Origin: Pseudomonadales bacterium
GTDB lineage: Bacteria; Pseudomonadota; Gammaproteobacteria; Pseudomonadales; Pseudohongiellaceae
Direction of reading: 5' to 3'
Assembly (NCBI GenBank): GCA_022819645.1
Contig: JAJEGU010000067.1
Coordinates: 1-64,000 of the forward strand
DNA length: 64,000 bases
Position numbers and translations under genes: made by a program. Under the pieces are notes generated by a model. That model ran no database searches, was not told the DNA's origin, and was given only the letters and a program-made list of their open reading frames with translations. Position 1 is the stretch's first letter. Each line of letters begins with the position of its first letter. Below, piece after piece: positions 18,665-32,164 of this stretch.

Positions 18665-20565
18665 CTGGCTTTACGCCGCAGGGGCTGGTGTTTTTTCAGA
18701 TACACCAGAATGAGCGACAGCGCCGCCGGCGTCATTCCGGGGATGCGCGCGGCCCGGCCGAGATTTTCCGGTTTCGCCCCGGTGAGTTTCTGCCGCAATT
18801 CATTGGACAACCCGGGCATGGCGGCATAATCCAGTTCCGGCGGCAGAATGGTGTCTTCCCGTCGCCGCAGTTGCTCGATTTCGCCGCGCTGGCGCTCGAT
18901 ATACCCCTGGTACTTGAGTTGGATTTCCACCTGCTCGACAGCCTGCCGGGCGACCAGCGAATCCGGCGGCGACCATTCCGGCTGGCTCAACTCCATCAGC
19001 TTTTCGTGGCTCAATTCGGGCCGGGCGAGCAGTTCCGCCAGAGTCTGCTCCCGGGAGAGCGGTCGCTCCAGCGCGGGATTCAGCCTTGCCGCGGATTCGC
19101 TTGAGGGATGCACCCGGCAACTCCGCAGCCTTTGCAATTCCGCTTCCACCATCTCCTGTTTTTCGTTGAAAACGCGCCAGCGTTCATCGCTCACCAACTT
19201 CATTTCCCGGCCGATGGGGGTCAAACGCTGGTCGGCATTGTCTTCCCGCAGACTGAGGCGATACTCCGCCCGGCTGGTGAACATCCGGTAGGGCTCGCTG
19301 GTGCCAAAGCGGATCAGGTCATCCACTAGCACGCCGATGTAGGCCTGGTCGCGCCGGGGGCACCAGTAGTCGAGGCCGGCAACGGCCCGGGCGGCGTTGA
19401 TCCCCGCCAGCAGGCCCTGGGCGGCGGCCTCTTCATAACCCGTGGTTCCATTGATCTGGCCGGCGAGGTAGAGGCCGGGAACGAATTTGCTTTCCAGCGA
19501 ATAGCGCAGGTCCCTGGGGTCGAAAAAGTCATACTCGATAGCATAGCCCGGCCGGGTGATATGGGCGTTCTCGAAACCCCGGATACAGCGCACCATGGCG
19601 AGCTGGGCATCAAAAGGGAGGCTGGTGGAAATTCCGTTGGGGTAGATTTCGGCCACATCCAGCCCTTCCGGCTCGACAAAGATCTGGTGCGATGTCTTGT
19701 CGGCGAAGCGCGTGACCTTGTCTTCAATGGAAGGGCAATAGCGCGGCCCGACACCTTCGATTACCCCGCTGTACATGGGGGAGCGATCCAGGGCGCTGCG
19801 GATAATTTCGTGGCAGGCCCCGTTGGTGGCGGTGATATGGCAACTTGTTTGCCGCGGATGTTCATCGGGACGGCCGAGGAATGACATGGCCGGCGCGGGA
19901 TCATCGCCCTGCTGTTCCTGCATCACGGAAAAATCCAGGCTTTTCGCGTCCAGCCGTGGCGGCGTGCCGGTTTTCAGCCGATCCACGCGAAATGGCAGTT
20001 CCCGCAGGCGGCGGGCCAGGGCAATGGCGGGTGGGTCGCCGGCGCGCCCGCCGGAAGCATTGGCGAGACCCACATGCATGTTGCCGCCGAGGAAGGTGCC
20101 GGTGGTAAGAACCACGGCGCCGGCGCGGATTTCGATACCGAGCCCGGTTACCACGCCGACTGCCCGTCCGCCCTCCACAAGCAGATCGTCAACGGATTGC
20201 TGCAGCAGTGAAAGCCCGGGCTGATTTTCGACGATTTGCCGGATCGCCGCCCGATACAGGCCGCGGTCGGCCTGTGCCCGGGTGGACCGCACCGCCGGCC
20301 CCTTGCTGGCGTTCAACACACGAAACTGGATGCCGGCCCGGTCCACAGCCCGGGCCATGGCGCCGCCGAGGGCATCGATTTCCCGCACCAGATGGCTCTT
20401 GCCGATGCCGCCCAAGGCAGGATTGCAGGACATTTGTCCGATGGTTTCAATATTGTGGGTGACCAGCAGGGTATTGCCGCCCTGACGGGCCGCCGCCAGG
20501 GCGGCCTCGGTTCCGGCGTGGCCGCCACCCACCACAATCACGTCAAAGCAGTTGCCGTATTGCAT
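18661..20565 (-). CDS. mnmG: tRNA uridine-5-carboxymethylaminomethyl modification enzyme MnmG
   Basis: [43 protein letters not shown]. Confidence 0.97.
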   Translation of the reverse strand: MQYGNCFDVIVVGGGHAGTEAALAAARQGGNTLLVTHNIETIGQMSCNPALGGIGKSHLVREIDALGGAMARAVDRAGIQFRVLNASKGPAVRSTRAQADRGLYRAAIRQIVENQPGLSLLQQSVDDLLVEGGRAVGVVTGLGIEIRAGAVVLTTGTFLGGNMHVGLANASGGRAGDPPAIALARRLRELPFRVDRLKTGTPPRLDAKSLDFSVMQEQQGDDPAPAMSFLGRPDEHPRQTSCHITATNGACHEIIRSALDRSPMYSGVIEGVGPRYCPSIEDKVTRFADKTSHQIFVEPEGLDVAEIYPNGISTSLPFDAQLAMVRCIRGFENAHITRPGYAIEYDFFDPRDLRYSLESKFVPGLYLAGQINGTTGYEEAAAQGLLAGINAARAVAGLDYWCPRRDQAYIGVLVDDLIRFGTSEPYRMFTSRAEYRLSLREDNADQRLTPIGREMKLVSDERWRVFNEKQEMVEAELQRLRSCRVHPSSESAARLNPALERPLSREQTLAELLARPELSHEKLMELSQPEWSPPDSLVARQAVEQVEIQLKYQGYIERQRGEIEQLRRREDTILPPELDYAAMPGLSNELRQKLTGAKPENLGRAARIPGMTPAALSLILVYLKKHQPLRRKAS

Positions 20566-20721
20566 GTCGGGATACGAATTTCAGGGAGCGGCGAAGTATA
20601 GCGTCTTACGTACAAAGTATATATGTATCAGAAAAGCATTAGTGAAGTAGTAGTCTTAGCAGTGCCTGCCGAAACCTGTTGAAAAGCGTGATTTCCCTCG
20701 TCCGCCCAAAGGCTTGCCGGT

Positions 20722-20806
20722 GGGAAAACCCGTTTGCGGGACGGGGTTTTCCCGGTGCGGCCCCGGGATATTCCGGGGACAGGAATACGCCGGCGATCCT
20801 GTCCCC
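20722..20806. other. Cluster of hairpins in the mnmE-mnmG intergenic region
   Basis: gggaaaaccc/gggttttccc; ccccgg/ccgggg; ggggacagga/tcctgtcccc (the last two share GGGG). Confidence 0.6.
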
Positions 20807-20882
20807 ATTTCATCCCGCGCTTGTTCCCTTCCCGGCGCCGTCTTGCCCACAGGTAACGGACAGGTTGTGGCGCTTGCACAAT

Positions 20883-22292
20883 CTACTTGCCGATGCAGAA
20901 GCGGCTGAAGATTTTGCCAAGCAGGTCGTCCGTGGTGACTTCGCCGGTAATCCGGCCCAGCGCCGCCTGGGCGAGGCGCAGATCTTCGGCGATCAACTCT
21001 AGGGGCGCCCGGCGGCCCAGGTTGGCAAGCGCCGCCTCGCATTGCCGCCGGGCCTCATCGAGTGCTTCCAGGTGCCGGACCCGGGCGACGAAAGCGTCTT
21101 CCCCCCCTTCATAGGCCACAAAGTCTTGCAGATGTTTGCTGAGCAGGTCGAGCCCCGCACCGGTTTTGGCGCTGAGTTGGACGAGTGGCAGTTCCCTGCC
21201 CTCGATTTCGCCGTGCTTCAGGGCTGGCGGCAGGTCCAGCAGATCGATCTTGTTGCGAACAATGCACAGGCGTCCCAGCAAATCAGCCCTGTCGTCCTCG
21301 TCGGCGAGGTAGTCTGCAAGCGGTTCCAGGACAATCCGGATTTCCTCCGGAGTCAATTCTCCAGAGGAGTCAGGCAGTTGCGATGCATCCAGCAGCAGCA
21401 GGATCAGGTCGGCGCTGGCCATGGCGGCGCGGGCGCGCCTTACGCCCTCCTGCTCGATGGGGTCGCCGCTTTCCCGCAGGCCGGCGGTGTCGATGAGTTG
21501 CAATGGCAGGCCGTTGAGCGCGATGCGCCGGGACAGCAGGTCGCGGGTGGTGCCGGGAATCGGCGTCACGATGGCGGTCTGCTCGCCGGATAGCGCATTC
21601 ATCAGGCTGGACTTGCCGGCATTGGGCAAACCCCCAAGCACCACGGTAACGCCTTCATTGAGCAATGCGCCTTGACGGCTCCGGGCGCGAAGCTGCTCCA
21701 GGCTTGACAGGATACCCTCAAGCGCCTGAAGCACTTCGGCGGGCTCAAGCACCTCGATATCGCTGTCGGAGAAATCGATTGCGCTTTCCAGCATGACCCG
21801 GGCGCCGGTGAGCGTTGCCACCAGACCGTGGATATGGCGGGAGAATTCCCCGGTCAGGGTTCGTACCGCCGAGCGCGCCGCCTGACGGCTATCGGCGTCG
21901 ATCAGGTCGGCGATGGCTTCGGCCTGGACCAGATCGATCTTGCCATTGAGAAAGGCGCGTTCGGAAAACTCCCCGGGCCGCGCCTGCCGGGCGCCAAGGG
22001 CAAGCGCCCGCTCGCGCAGGGATTCGAGCACGATGCGCCCGCCATGCCCCTGAAGCTCAAGCACGTCTTCGCCGGTAAAGGAATCCGGTGCCGGGAAATA
22101 CAGCGCGATACCCCGGTCGAGTACCGCGCCGCCTTCCCCGAGGAACTCACAGAAATGCGCTTGCCGGGGCTTGGGCGCAAAGCCTGTCAGGCTTCGGGCA
22201 AGCTCCGCCAGGGACTGGCCCGAGATGCGCAGAATCCCGATACTGCCGCGCCCCGGGGCGGTGGCTATGGCGCAGATGTTCTGCTCGTCCAT
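20883..22292 (-). CDS. mnmE: tRNA modification GTPase MnmE
   Basis: ICAIATAPGRGSIGILRISG; GLPNAGKSSLMNALSG; C-term GKIFSRFCIGK. Confidence 0.97.
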   Translation of the reverse strand: MDEQNICAIATAPGRGSIGILRISGQSLAELARSLTGFAPKPRQAHFCEFLGEGGAVLDRGIALYFPAPDSFTGEDVLELQGHGGRIVLESLRERALALGARQARPGEFSERAFLNGKIDLVQAEAIADLIDADSRQAARSAVRTLTGEFSRHIHGLVATLTGARVMLESAIDFSDSDIEVLEPAEVLQALEGILSSLEQLRARSRQGALLNEGVTVVLGGLPNAGKSSLMNALSGEQTAIVTPIPGTTRDLLSRRIALNGLPLQLIDTAGLRESGDPIEQEGVRRARAAMASADLILLLLDASQLPDSSGELTPEEIRIVLEPLADYLADEDDRADLLGRLCIVRNKIDLLDLPPALKHGEIEGRELPLVQLSAKTGAGLDLLSKHLQDFVAYEGGEDAFVARVRHLEALDEARRQCEAALANLGRRAPLELIAEDLRLAQAALGRITGEVTTDDLLGKIFSRFCIGK

Positions 22293-23993
22293 TCAGCGGG
22301 AGGTGGAGGCCGCGTATTCGGCGTCGATCTTGCGGGTGATGTACCACTGCTGCAGGATGCTCAGCAGGCCATTGGTGAGCCAGTACAGCACGAGCCCGGA
22401 AGGAAACCAGAGGAACAGCACGGTCATCATGATCGGCATCAGGCGCATGATCTGGGCCTGCATGGGGTCCGCCGGCGCGGGGCTCATGCGGGTTTGCAGA
22501 TACATGGTGGCCCCCATCAGCAGGGGCAGCACAAAATACGGGTCGCGCACCGAAAGATCGTTGAGCCAGAGCATGAAGGGCGCGTGGCGCAACTCGACGC
22601 TTTGCATCAACACCCAGTACAGGGCGATGAAAACCGGCATCTGCACCAGCAGCGGCAGGCAGCCGCCGAAGGGATTGATTTTTTCTTTCTTGTACAGATC
22701 CATGGTGGCCTGCTGCAGCTTCATGCGGTCGTCGCCGTGACGTTCCCGCAACTGCTGCATCCTGGGCATCAGCCGCCGCATGCCCGCCATGGAGCGGTAC
22801 TGGGTTTCCGAGAGCTTGTAGAAGATCAGCTTGACCACCAGGGTGAGCAGGATAATGGAAACGCCGTAATTGCCCGCAAAAGAGTCGATTCGGGTGAGCA
22901 GCCAGTAGATCGGCGCCGCGAGAAACCAGAGGAAGCTGTAGTCCACGGTGAGATCGAGATTGGGGGAGATTTCCGCCAGCGTGTACTGATCCTTGGGCCC
23001 GGCGTAGAGTTGCATGGTGGTGGATCCTGTTGCGCCCGGGGCAAGTTCCAGCGGGGCGCTGGTGAATTCGCCGATGAACTGGCCGGCGGCGCTGCGGCGC
23101 AGGGTATAGCGGTTGGCCACGGCGTCATTGAGTACCCAGGCGGAAAGGAAGTAATGCTGGCTCAGACCCACCCAGCCGCCGTCCTGCTCGAGTACCAGGC
23201 TGGACTCGGCGATATCGTCGAAATCGTATTCCCGGTAGGGGTCGTCGTCGCTGGTAACCACATAGCCCAGATAACTTCGGGTAAAACGGCTGCCTGCGCT
23301 CGGGTCGGGAAAATCATGTCGCCGCAGTTGACCGAAAGGGATGGCGCGCCATCTCTGGTCAGAACCGTTTTCCACCAGGAAGGATATGTCGATGAGATAA
23401 CTGCCCCGGGTGAAGGAAAAACGCTTGGTGACGCTGACGCCGGTTTCGGTGCGCAGTCGCAGGTCGATGGTCAGGTTTTCCTCACCTTCCGCGAGTTCAT
23501 GGGCACCGGCTTCAGCGCGGTAGGCGGCGCGGCTTTCGCTGTCGGTGCCGTCATTACCCACCAGGCCACTGGTGGCGATGAATTCGCGGCCCGGGCGTGA
23601 TTCCAGCAGGACAAAAGGATCGTCCGGAATGTCGATATCGCGCAGGAACCGGGGCAGCGCCAGGTGGACTATGTCGCCCCCGAGAGGATCGATCTGAAGA
23701 TCCAGGGTGTCGGTGGTGACCTGTATCAGCCCGCTTCTGCCCGAGCCAGCCGCTGGCATCGTCGCTTGCAGCGGGCTTGTGGCGCCAGTCTGGCCAGGCG
23801 GTTCGGCGGGCAGGTCCGGCTCATCGCTGGCAATTCCGCCATCGGGCAGGGCGGCGTCCAGCGCCGGTGCGGTTGCCGGCGCAAGATCAGCTCCATCGTT
23901 TACTTCCGGCGGATAATCCTCCTGCCAGGCCAACAGCATCAGATAGGTAATGACGGCGAGTGAGGCGTACAGGAAGAAGCGGGTGTATTTCAT
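22293..23993 (-). CDS. yidC: Membrane protein insertase YidC
   Basis: MKYTRFFLYASLAVITYLML; C-terminal 60KD insertase domain. Confidence 0.96.
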   Translation of the reverse strand: MKYTRFFLYASLAVITYLMLLAWQEDYPPEVNDGADLAPATAPALDAALPDGGIASDEPDLPAEPPGQTGATSPLQATMPAAGSGRSGLIQVTTDTLDLQIDPLGGDIVHLALPRFLRDIDIPDDPFVLLESRPGREFIATSGLVGNDGTDSESRAAYRAEAGAHELAEGEENLTIDLRLRTETGVSVTKRFSFTRGSYLIDISFLVENGSDQRWRAIPFGQLRRHDFPDPSAGSRFTRSYLGYVVTSDDDPYREYDFDDIAESSLVLEQDGGWVGLSQHYFLSAWVLNDAVANRYTLRRSAAGQFIGEFTSAPLELAPGATGSTTMQLYAGPKDQYTLAEISPNLDLTVDYSFLWFLAAPIYWLLTRIDSFAGNYGVSIILLTLVVKLIFYKLSETQYRSMAGMRRLMPRMQQLRERHGDDRMKLQQATMDLYKKEKINPFGGCLPLLVQMPVFIALYWVLMQSVELRHAPFMLWLNDLSVRDPYFVLPLLMGATMYLQTRMSPAPADPMQAQIMRLMPIMMTVLFLWFPSGLVLYWLTNGLLSILQQWYITRKIDAEYAASTSR

Positions 23994-23994
23994 G

Positions 23995-24237
23995 TCAGTC
24001 CGCCCTGTGTCCGCAGGGCTCGGCGCCGGGTACCGGATCGCAGCCGCCTTCATGCCAGGGGTGGCAGCGGGAGATGCGCTTCAGGCCGAGCCAGACTCCC
24101 CGGGCCGGACCATGGCGCGCAATCGCCTCCCTGGTGTATTGGGAGCAGCTCGGATAAAAGCGGCATTGGGTAAAAAGCAGTCGGCTGAACAGGAACTGAT
24201 AGATGTCGATCAGTTTGGTGAGCATGCTTCCGATCAT
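23995..24237 (-). CDS. yidD: Membrane protein insertion efficiency factor YidD
   Basis: [49 protein letters not shown]; start 24237 or 24225. Confidence 0.93.
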   Translation of the reverse strand: MIGSMLTKLIDIYQFLFSRLLFTQCRFYPSCSQYTREAIARHGPARGVWLGLKRISRCHPWHEGGCDPVPGAEPCGHRAD

Positions 24238-24623
24238 GATTCTTGCGGTTCCTGTTTGCCGGCGGCGCGACGCATTTTTGCCAACAGATCCTGCCACAAC
24301 GATTCCAGCCTTTGCCGAATCGCCGCGTTGCCGAGTTTGTGAACGTCCTTTCGCGCCAGCACCACCAGATCAACCGCAAAAAGCTGCGTCCGCCTATGGC
24401 GAAAATGTTCCCGGACCAGCCGCTTTACGCGATTGCGCTGCACCGCCGCGGGCACATTTTTCTTCGATATCACCAGTCCGAGTCTCGCCCCGTCCCGGTC
24501 CACCGGCAAGGCCAGCACGAGGAAGCTTCGGCAGGATACCTTGAAGCGAGCGGCGGAAAAGACTGCCCGGAATTCACCAGCCCGGAGCAACCGCGCGGAA
24601 CGGGCAAATCCAGATGCGCTCAT
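24234..24623 (-). CDS. rnpA: Ribonuclease P protein component
   Basis: [28 protein letters not shown]; between rpmH and yidD. Confidence 0.94.
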   Translation of the reverse strand: MSASGFARSARLLRAGEFRAVFSAARFKVSCRSFLVLALPVDRDGARLGLVISKKNVPAAVQRNRVKRLVREHFRHRRTQLFAVDLVVLARKDVHKLGNAAIRQRLESLWQDLLAKMRRAAGKQEPQES

Positions 24624-24635
24624 GGTCGAAACCCG

Positions 24636-24660
24636 GGAGCCTGTGCCGCGGAAATTCACG
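24636..24660. repeat. Fragment of the MITE-like element (right end)
   Basis: gggagcctgtgccgcggaaattcacgg vs reverse complement of 25126-25152. Confidence 0.6.
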
Positions 24661-24708
24661 GCGGCCGGATTGATTCTGCCGCGTCTCTGGACGCCGGCGC
24701 CCGGCGGG

Positions 24709-24843
24709 TCAGGCCGAAAGGCGGCGCCGGCCCTTGGCGCGCCGCCGGGCAAGCACCTGGCGCCCGCCGCGGGTGGCCATCCGGGCCCGGAAGCCGTGAC
24801 TTCTGGCGCGCTTGATCCTGCTGGGCTGAAATGTTCTCTTCAT
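24709..24843 (-). CDS. rpmH: 50S ribosomal protein L34
   Basis: Read directly (below ORF track size limit): [44 protein letters not shown]. Confidence 0.97.
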   Translation of the reverse strand: MKRTFQPSRIKRARSHGFRARMATRGGRQVLARRRAKGRRRLSA

Positions 24844-24942
24844 GACACGGTCCGATTTGCTACGGCAGGCTCCGGTGCGCCGGAAGCCGGGGCGAGGATT
24901 CTAGAACTTTTGCCGCCCGCTTGCAATTTTTCAGCCCCAGCC

Positions 24943-24981
24943 GTCATTCTGCGCGGAGCGAAGCGCAGTCGCAAAATCTCC
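24943..24981. repeat. REP-like palindrome
   Basis: gtcattctgcgcggagcgaagcgcagtcgcaaaatctcc. Confidence 0.7.
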
Positions 24982-25001
24982 TTCGACCGCATCGCTTGCC
25001 A

Positions 25002-25149
25002 GGAGCCTGCGCCGCAGGAATTCGCTATCGCCGTGCCCCCCGGCCGGTCGGTTGAGGCGAATATTGGTGGATATGCAACGAAATCGAGCGGCCAGGGGCG
25101 TGGATAAGAGAGCGGATTTGCAGCCGTGAATTCCTGCGGCGCAGGCTCC
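25002..25149. repeat. MITE-like element copy M1
   Basis: Perfect 22 bp terminal inverted repeats GGAGCCTGCGCCGCAGGAATTC (25002-25023) and GAATTCCTGCGGCGCAGGCTCC (25128-25149). Confidence 0.93.
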
Positions 25150-25401
25150 CGGGTCTCGCAATTACCGTTTGGCAACAACTTATCCACAGCTAATTCAGCG
25201 ACGGTCCCTGGCTGTGGAAAAATTTTTTACGGCGGTTTCTTTGCACCGCTTGCCAGATTGCTTTTCTAACACGCTGAATCCATGGAAAAAACGCCTTCTT
25301 CCGCCTGCCGGGGAGCAAACCTTGCAAGATTTGGAAAGGCCACAGTCTTGCCGCTATCATGCCGGAAAACCACCCGGTAACCACACGGCAGAACCCATCC
25401 C
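25150..25401. promoter_or_regulatory. Candidate chromosomal origin region (rpmH-dnaA intergenic)
   Basis: DnaA box TTATCCACA at 25180-25188; inverted 1-mismatch box tgtggaaaa 25213-25221; AT-rich gaaaaatttttt; rpmH-dnaA synteny. Confidence 0.65.
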
Positions 25402-26874
25402 GTGACAAGTTCAAATTGGCAAAAATGCGTACAAGCGCTACAGGGAGAGATTTCGCAAGGACAGTTCAACACCTGGATTCGGCCGCTTAGCGCCGAACTT
25501 GGGCCCGACGGCAAGCTGCTCTGGGTCAAGGCCCCCAACCGGTTCATACTTGACTGGGTCAGTTCAAGGTTCATGAAACGGATTCGGGAACTCATGCTGG
25601 AAATCGAACCAGGCCTGGAAGACGTTGCGCTGGAAGTCGAGCCAGCCCGAAAAACCACCGGCTTCGCCGATGCCCCGAATGGGGGCGGGCAGTCACTGCG
25701 GCAAGCGGAATCCAGGCAGCGGCGGAAACCGCATGCAGGCAATGGCGGCGCGCCGCTTTCCTGGTTACGGCCATACGATTCCCGCAAGGAATCCGGACAA
25801 CATCCATCCGGGGCGCCGGCGGAGAACAGCCTTGCCGGGCGCAAGCTGCGTCTTGAGGGCGAGGTCAACAGCTACTGTACTTTCTCCAACTTCGTGGTGG
25901 GCAAGTCCAACCAGTTTGCCCAGGCTGCGGCCATGCAGGTGGCGGAAAACCCTGGGCGAACCTACAACCCCCTATTCATCTATGGCGGCGTTGGCCTTGG
26001 CAAGACGCATCTGATGCACGCCGTGGGTAATCACATTCTTGCCCGCAATCCCGCTGCCGTGGTCAAGTTCGTCGATTGCGAGAGTTTTGTGAACACCATG
26101 ATCCAGGCGCTGCGCTTCAATGCCATGGATGAATTCAAGCGCTACTACCGCTCGGTGGATGCGCTGTTGCTTGACGATGTGCATTTTCTTGCGCGCAAGG
26201 AACGCTCCCAGGAAGAATTCTTCCATACTTTCAATACCCTGCTTGATGGGGGGCAGCAAATTGTGCTGACCTGCGACCGCTACTACAAGGCCATTGAAGG
26301 GATAGAGCCACGGCTGAAATCGCGCTTTGGCTGGGGACTTTCGGTAGCGGTGGAGCCGCCGGAACTCGAAACCCGGGTCGCGATTCTCATGAGCAAGGCG
26401 GGGGAGATCGGTCTCAAGCTGCCCCAGGACGCTGCGGTTTTCATCGCCCAGAAGGTTTGCAGCAGCGGCCGCGAACTCGAAGGCGCCATCAAGAAAGTCA
26501 ATGCCTGCGCCCAATTCAAGGGACGCGAAGTGGATACCGACCTGGTGAGGGATGCGCTTTGGGATTTGTTTGCCCAGCAGGACAAGCTCATCAGTATCGA
26601 CAACATTCAGCGCACGGTATCCCAGTACTACAAGATCAATATGCGCGACATGCTGTCTCGAAGGCGGAATCGCTCCATCGCCCGGCCACGACAGGTGGCC
26701 ATGACCCTGGCCCGGGAGTTGACCAGCCACAGCCTGCCGGAAATCGGCGAGGCGTTCGGCGGCAAGGACCATTCCACCGTAGTGCACGCCTGCCAGCGGG
26801 TTTCGGAATTGCGGCGCAATTCAAAGAGCATGGAAGATGATTATAATAATCTGTTGCGGGCGCTAACCAACTGA
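25402..26874 (+). CDS. dnaA: Chromosomal replication initiator DnaA
   Basis: [41 protein letters not shown] start. Confidence 0.97.
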   Translation: MTSSNWQKCVQALQGEISQGQFNTWIRPLSAELGPDGKLLWVKAPNRFILDWVSSRFMKRIRELMLEIEPGLEDVALEVEPARKTTGFADAPNGGGQSLRQAESRQRRKPHAGNGGAPLSWLRPYDSRKESGQHPSGAPAENSLAGRKLRLEGEVNSYCTFSNFVVGKSNQFAQAAAMQVAENPGRTYNPLFIYGGVGLGKTHLMHAVGNHILARNPAAVVKFVDCESFVNTMIQALRFNAMDEFKRYYRSVDALLLDDVHFLARKERSQEEFFHTFNTLLDGGQQIVLTCDRYYKAIEGIEPRLKSRFGWGLSVAVEPPELETRVAILMSKAGEIGLKLPQDAAVFIAQKVCSSGRELEGAIKKVNACAQFKGREVDTDLVRDALWDLFAQQDKLISIDNIQRTVSQYYKINMRDMLSRRRNRSIARPRQVAMTLARELTSHSLPEIGEAFGGKDHSTVVHACQRVSELRRNSKSMEDDYNNLLRALTN

Positions 26875-26892
26875 ACCCGGGGAATACATATC

Positions 26893-27996
26893 ATGCAATT
26901 CCAGATCGCACGGGATGCGCTGCTCAAGCCACTGCAACTCGTCAGCGGAATCGTCGAGCGTCGCGGTACGCTTCCCGTATTGTCCAATTTGCTGCTTGAA
27001 CTGAAAGGCGACCAATTGACGCTGACGAGCAGCAATCAGGAGCTCGAACTTTCGGCCCGGGTGACGGTTTCCGATGCTGCCACAGAAGGCAAGATAACGG
27101 CACCTGCCCGCAAGTTATCGGATATTTGTCGCGCGTTGCCCGAAGATGCCGAAATTTTGCTGGCGATGGATGGCCCACGGCTTCAGGTAAAGTCCGGTCG
27201 CAGCAGCTTCACCCTTGCCACCCTGCCCGCCGAGGATTTCCCGAAGCTCGCCAATGAAATCGACGCCATCGCCCTCACCGTCAATCAGGGCGAACTTGCC
27301 GGTTTGCTGGCAAGCACGAGTTTTGCCATGGCCGCCAAGGACTTCCGGCCCTATCTCAATGGCATGTTGCTTGAGGTGGATGAGGAAAGCCTGCGCGCCG
27401 TTGCCACCGATGGTCACCGGCTGGCGCTGCATACGCTCAAGGTCCCAAGCAATGCCAGGGAAAAGCAGCGCATGATCCTGCCGCGAAGAAGCGCACTCGA
27501 ATTGGCCCGGCTGCTGCAGGAAGGGGACGATCCGGTAACGCTTTCCGGCGGCGCCAACCATTTCCGCGCCCAGATGTCGGATTGCACGCTCGTTTCCCAA
27601 TTGGTCAACAGCCGCTATGCCGATTACGAGCGGGTCATACCCCGCAATGGCACCAATTCCTTTGTGGGCAACTGCGCCGAATTACGTCACGCCTGCCAGC
27701 GAGCCGCCATTCTGTTCAGCGAAAAGTACCAGATTGCCAGTTTCCAGCTTGGCAATAGCGAGTTCAAGGTGGTGGCGAGGAACCCGGAGCAGGAATTTTC
27801 TGAAGAATCAGTTTCTGTGGAATACCAGGGAGATCCCATCGAGATCGGCTTCAATGTCGGCTATTTGGTCGATGTTTTTGCCGCGATCAACTCTGAGAAG
27901 GTGAAAATGGAATTGTCCGACGCCAATAGCGCCGTACTCATCGAGCCGGTGGAAAACTATGGCGCGTCTTTTGTCGTCAGCCCTTCCCGCTTGTAG
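26893..27996 (+). CDS. dnaN: DNA polymerase III beta clamp
   Basis: MQFQIARDALLKPLQLVSGIVERRGTLPVLSNLLL. Confidence 0.97.
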   Translation: MQFQIARDALLKPLQLVSGIVERRGTLPVLSNLLLELKGDQLTLTSSNQELELSARVTVSDAATEGKITAPARKLSDICRALPEDAEILLAMDGPRLQVKSGRSSFTLATLPAEDFPKLANEIDAIALTVNQGELAGLLASTSFAMAAKDFRPYLNGMLLEVDEESLRAVATDGHRLALHTLKVPSNAREKQRMILPRRSALELARLLQEGDDPVTLSGGANHFRAQMSDCTLVSQLVNSRYADYERVIPRNGTNSFVGNCAELRHACQRAAILFSEKYQIASFQLGNSEFKVVARNPEQEFSEESVSVEYQGDPIEIGFNVGYLVDVFAAINSEKVKMELSDANSAVLIEPVENYGASFVVSPSRL

Positions 27997-28011
27997 GCTT
28001 AGCGGTTGCCG

Positions 28012-31582
<3,571 letters not shown>

Positions 31583-31597
31583 GAGTACACCAGCCTT

Positions 31598-32164
31598 TCA
31601 GTCAGCGATTTCACGCAACAAGGCCGTGGCTGCTTCAGCCAGGTCGTCGAATACCAATACCCGGCCCAAGTTATTGTCTTTTATCAGCTTTTCTGTCTGC
31701 AAGCCATTGCCGGTGCGTACCAGAACCGGCTGACAGCCATGGCTGCGGCCTGCCTGCAAGTCGCGCAGGCTGTCGCCGATGAACCAGCAGCCACGCAAGC
31801 TGGACAGGAGACGGGCTTCGATCTGCTCCAGCAGACCCGTGGCGGGCTTGCGGCAGTTGCAGCCCGCATCCGGTCCGTGCGGGCAGAAAAATATACCGTC
31901 CACCTTGCCGCCCTGCCGCTCCACAAGCCCGGTGAGCCTGGCGTGAATCGCGCCCAGCGCCGCCTCATCAAAAAGCCCCCGGGCAAGCCCGGACTGATTG
32001 GTTGCGAGTACCACTCGCAGGCCGGCCCGACTCAGTCTGGCAATGGCGGAAATGCTGCCGGGCAGGGGCCGCCATTCATCGGGAGACTTGATGTACTCAG
32101 CCGAATCCCGGTTGATGACGCCGTCCCGGTCGAGTATGACGACTTTGGCGGGATTCTGGATCAA
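31598..32164 (-). CDS. gmhB: D-glycero-beta-D-manno-heptose 1,7-bisphosphate 7-phosphatase
   Basis: VVILDRDGVINRDSAEYIKSPDEWRPLPGS; CPHGPDAGCNCRKPATG. Confidence 0.93.
   Translation of the reverse strand: MIQNPAKVVILDRDGVINRDSAEYIKSPDEWRPLPGSISAIARLSRAGLRVVLATNQSGLARGLFDEAALGAIHARLTGLVERQGGKVDGIFFCPHGPDAGCNCRKPATGLLEQIEARLLSSLRGCWFIGDSLRDLQAGRSHGCQPVLVRTGNGLQTEKLIKDNNLGRVLVFDDLAEAATALLREIAD

Noticed and set aside
24840-25187. 115 aa minus ORF between rpmH and dnaA
   Set aside because: Made of translated repeat sequence (RLRFAPRRMTAG etc.); not a plausible gene.
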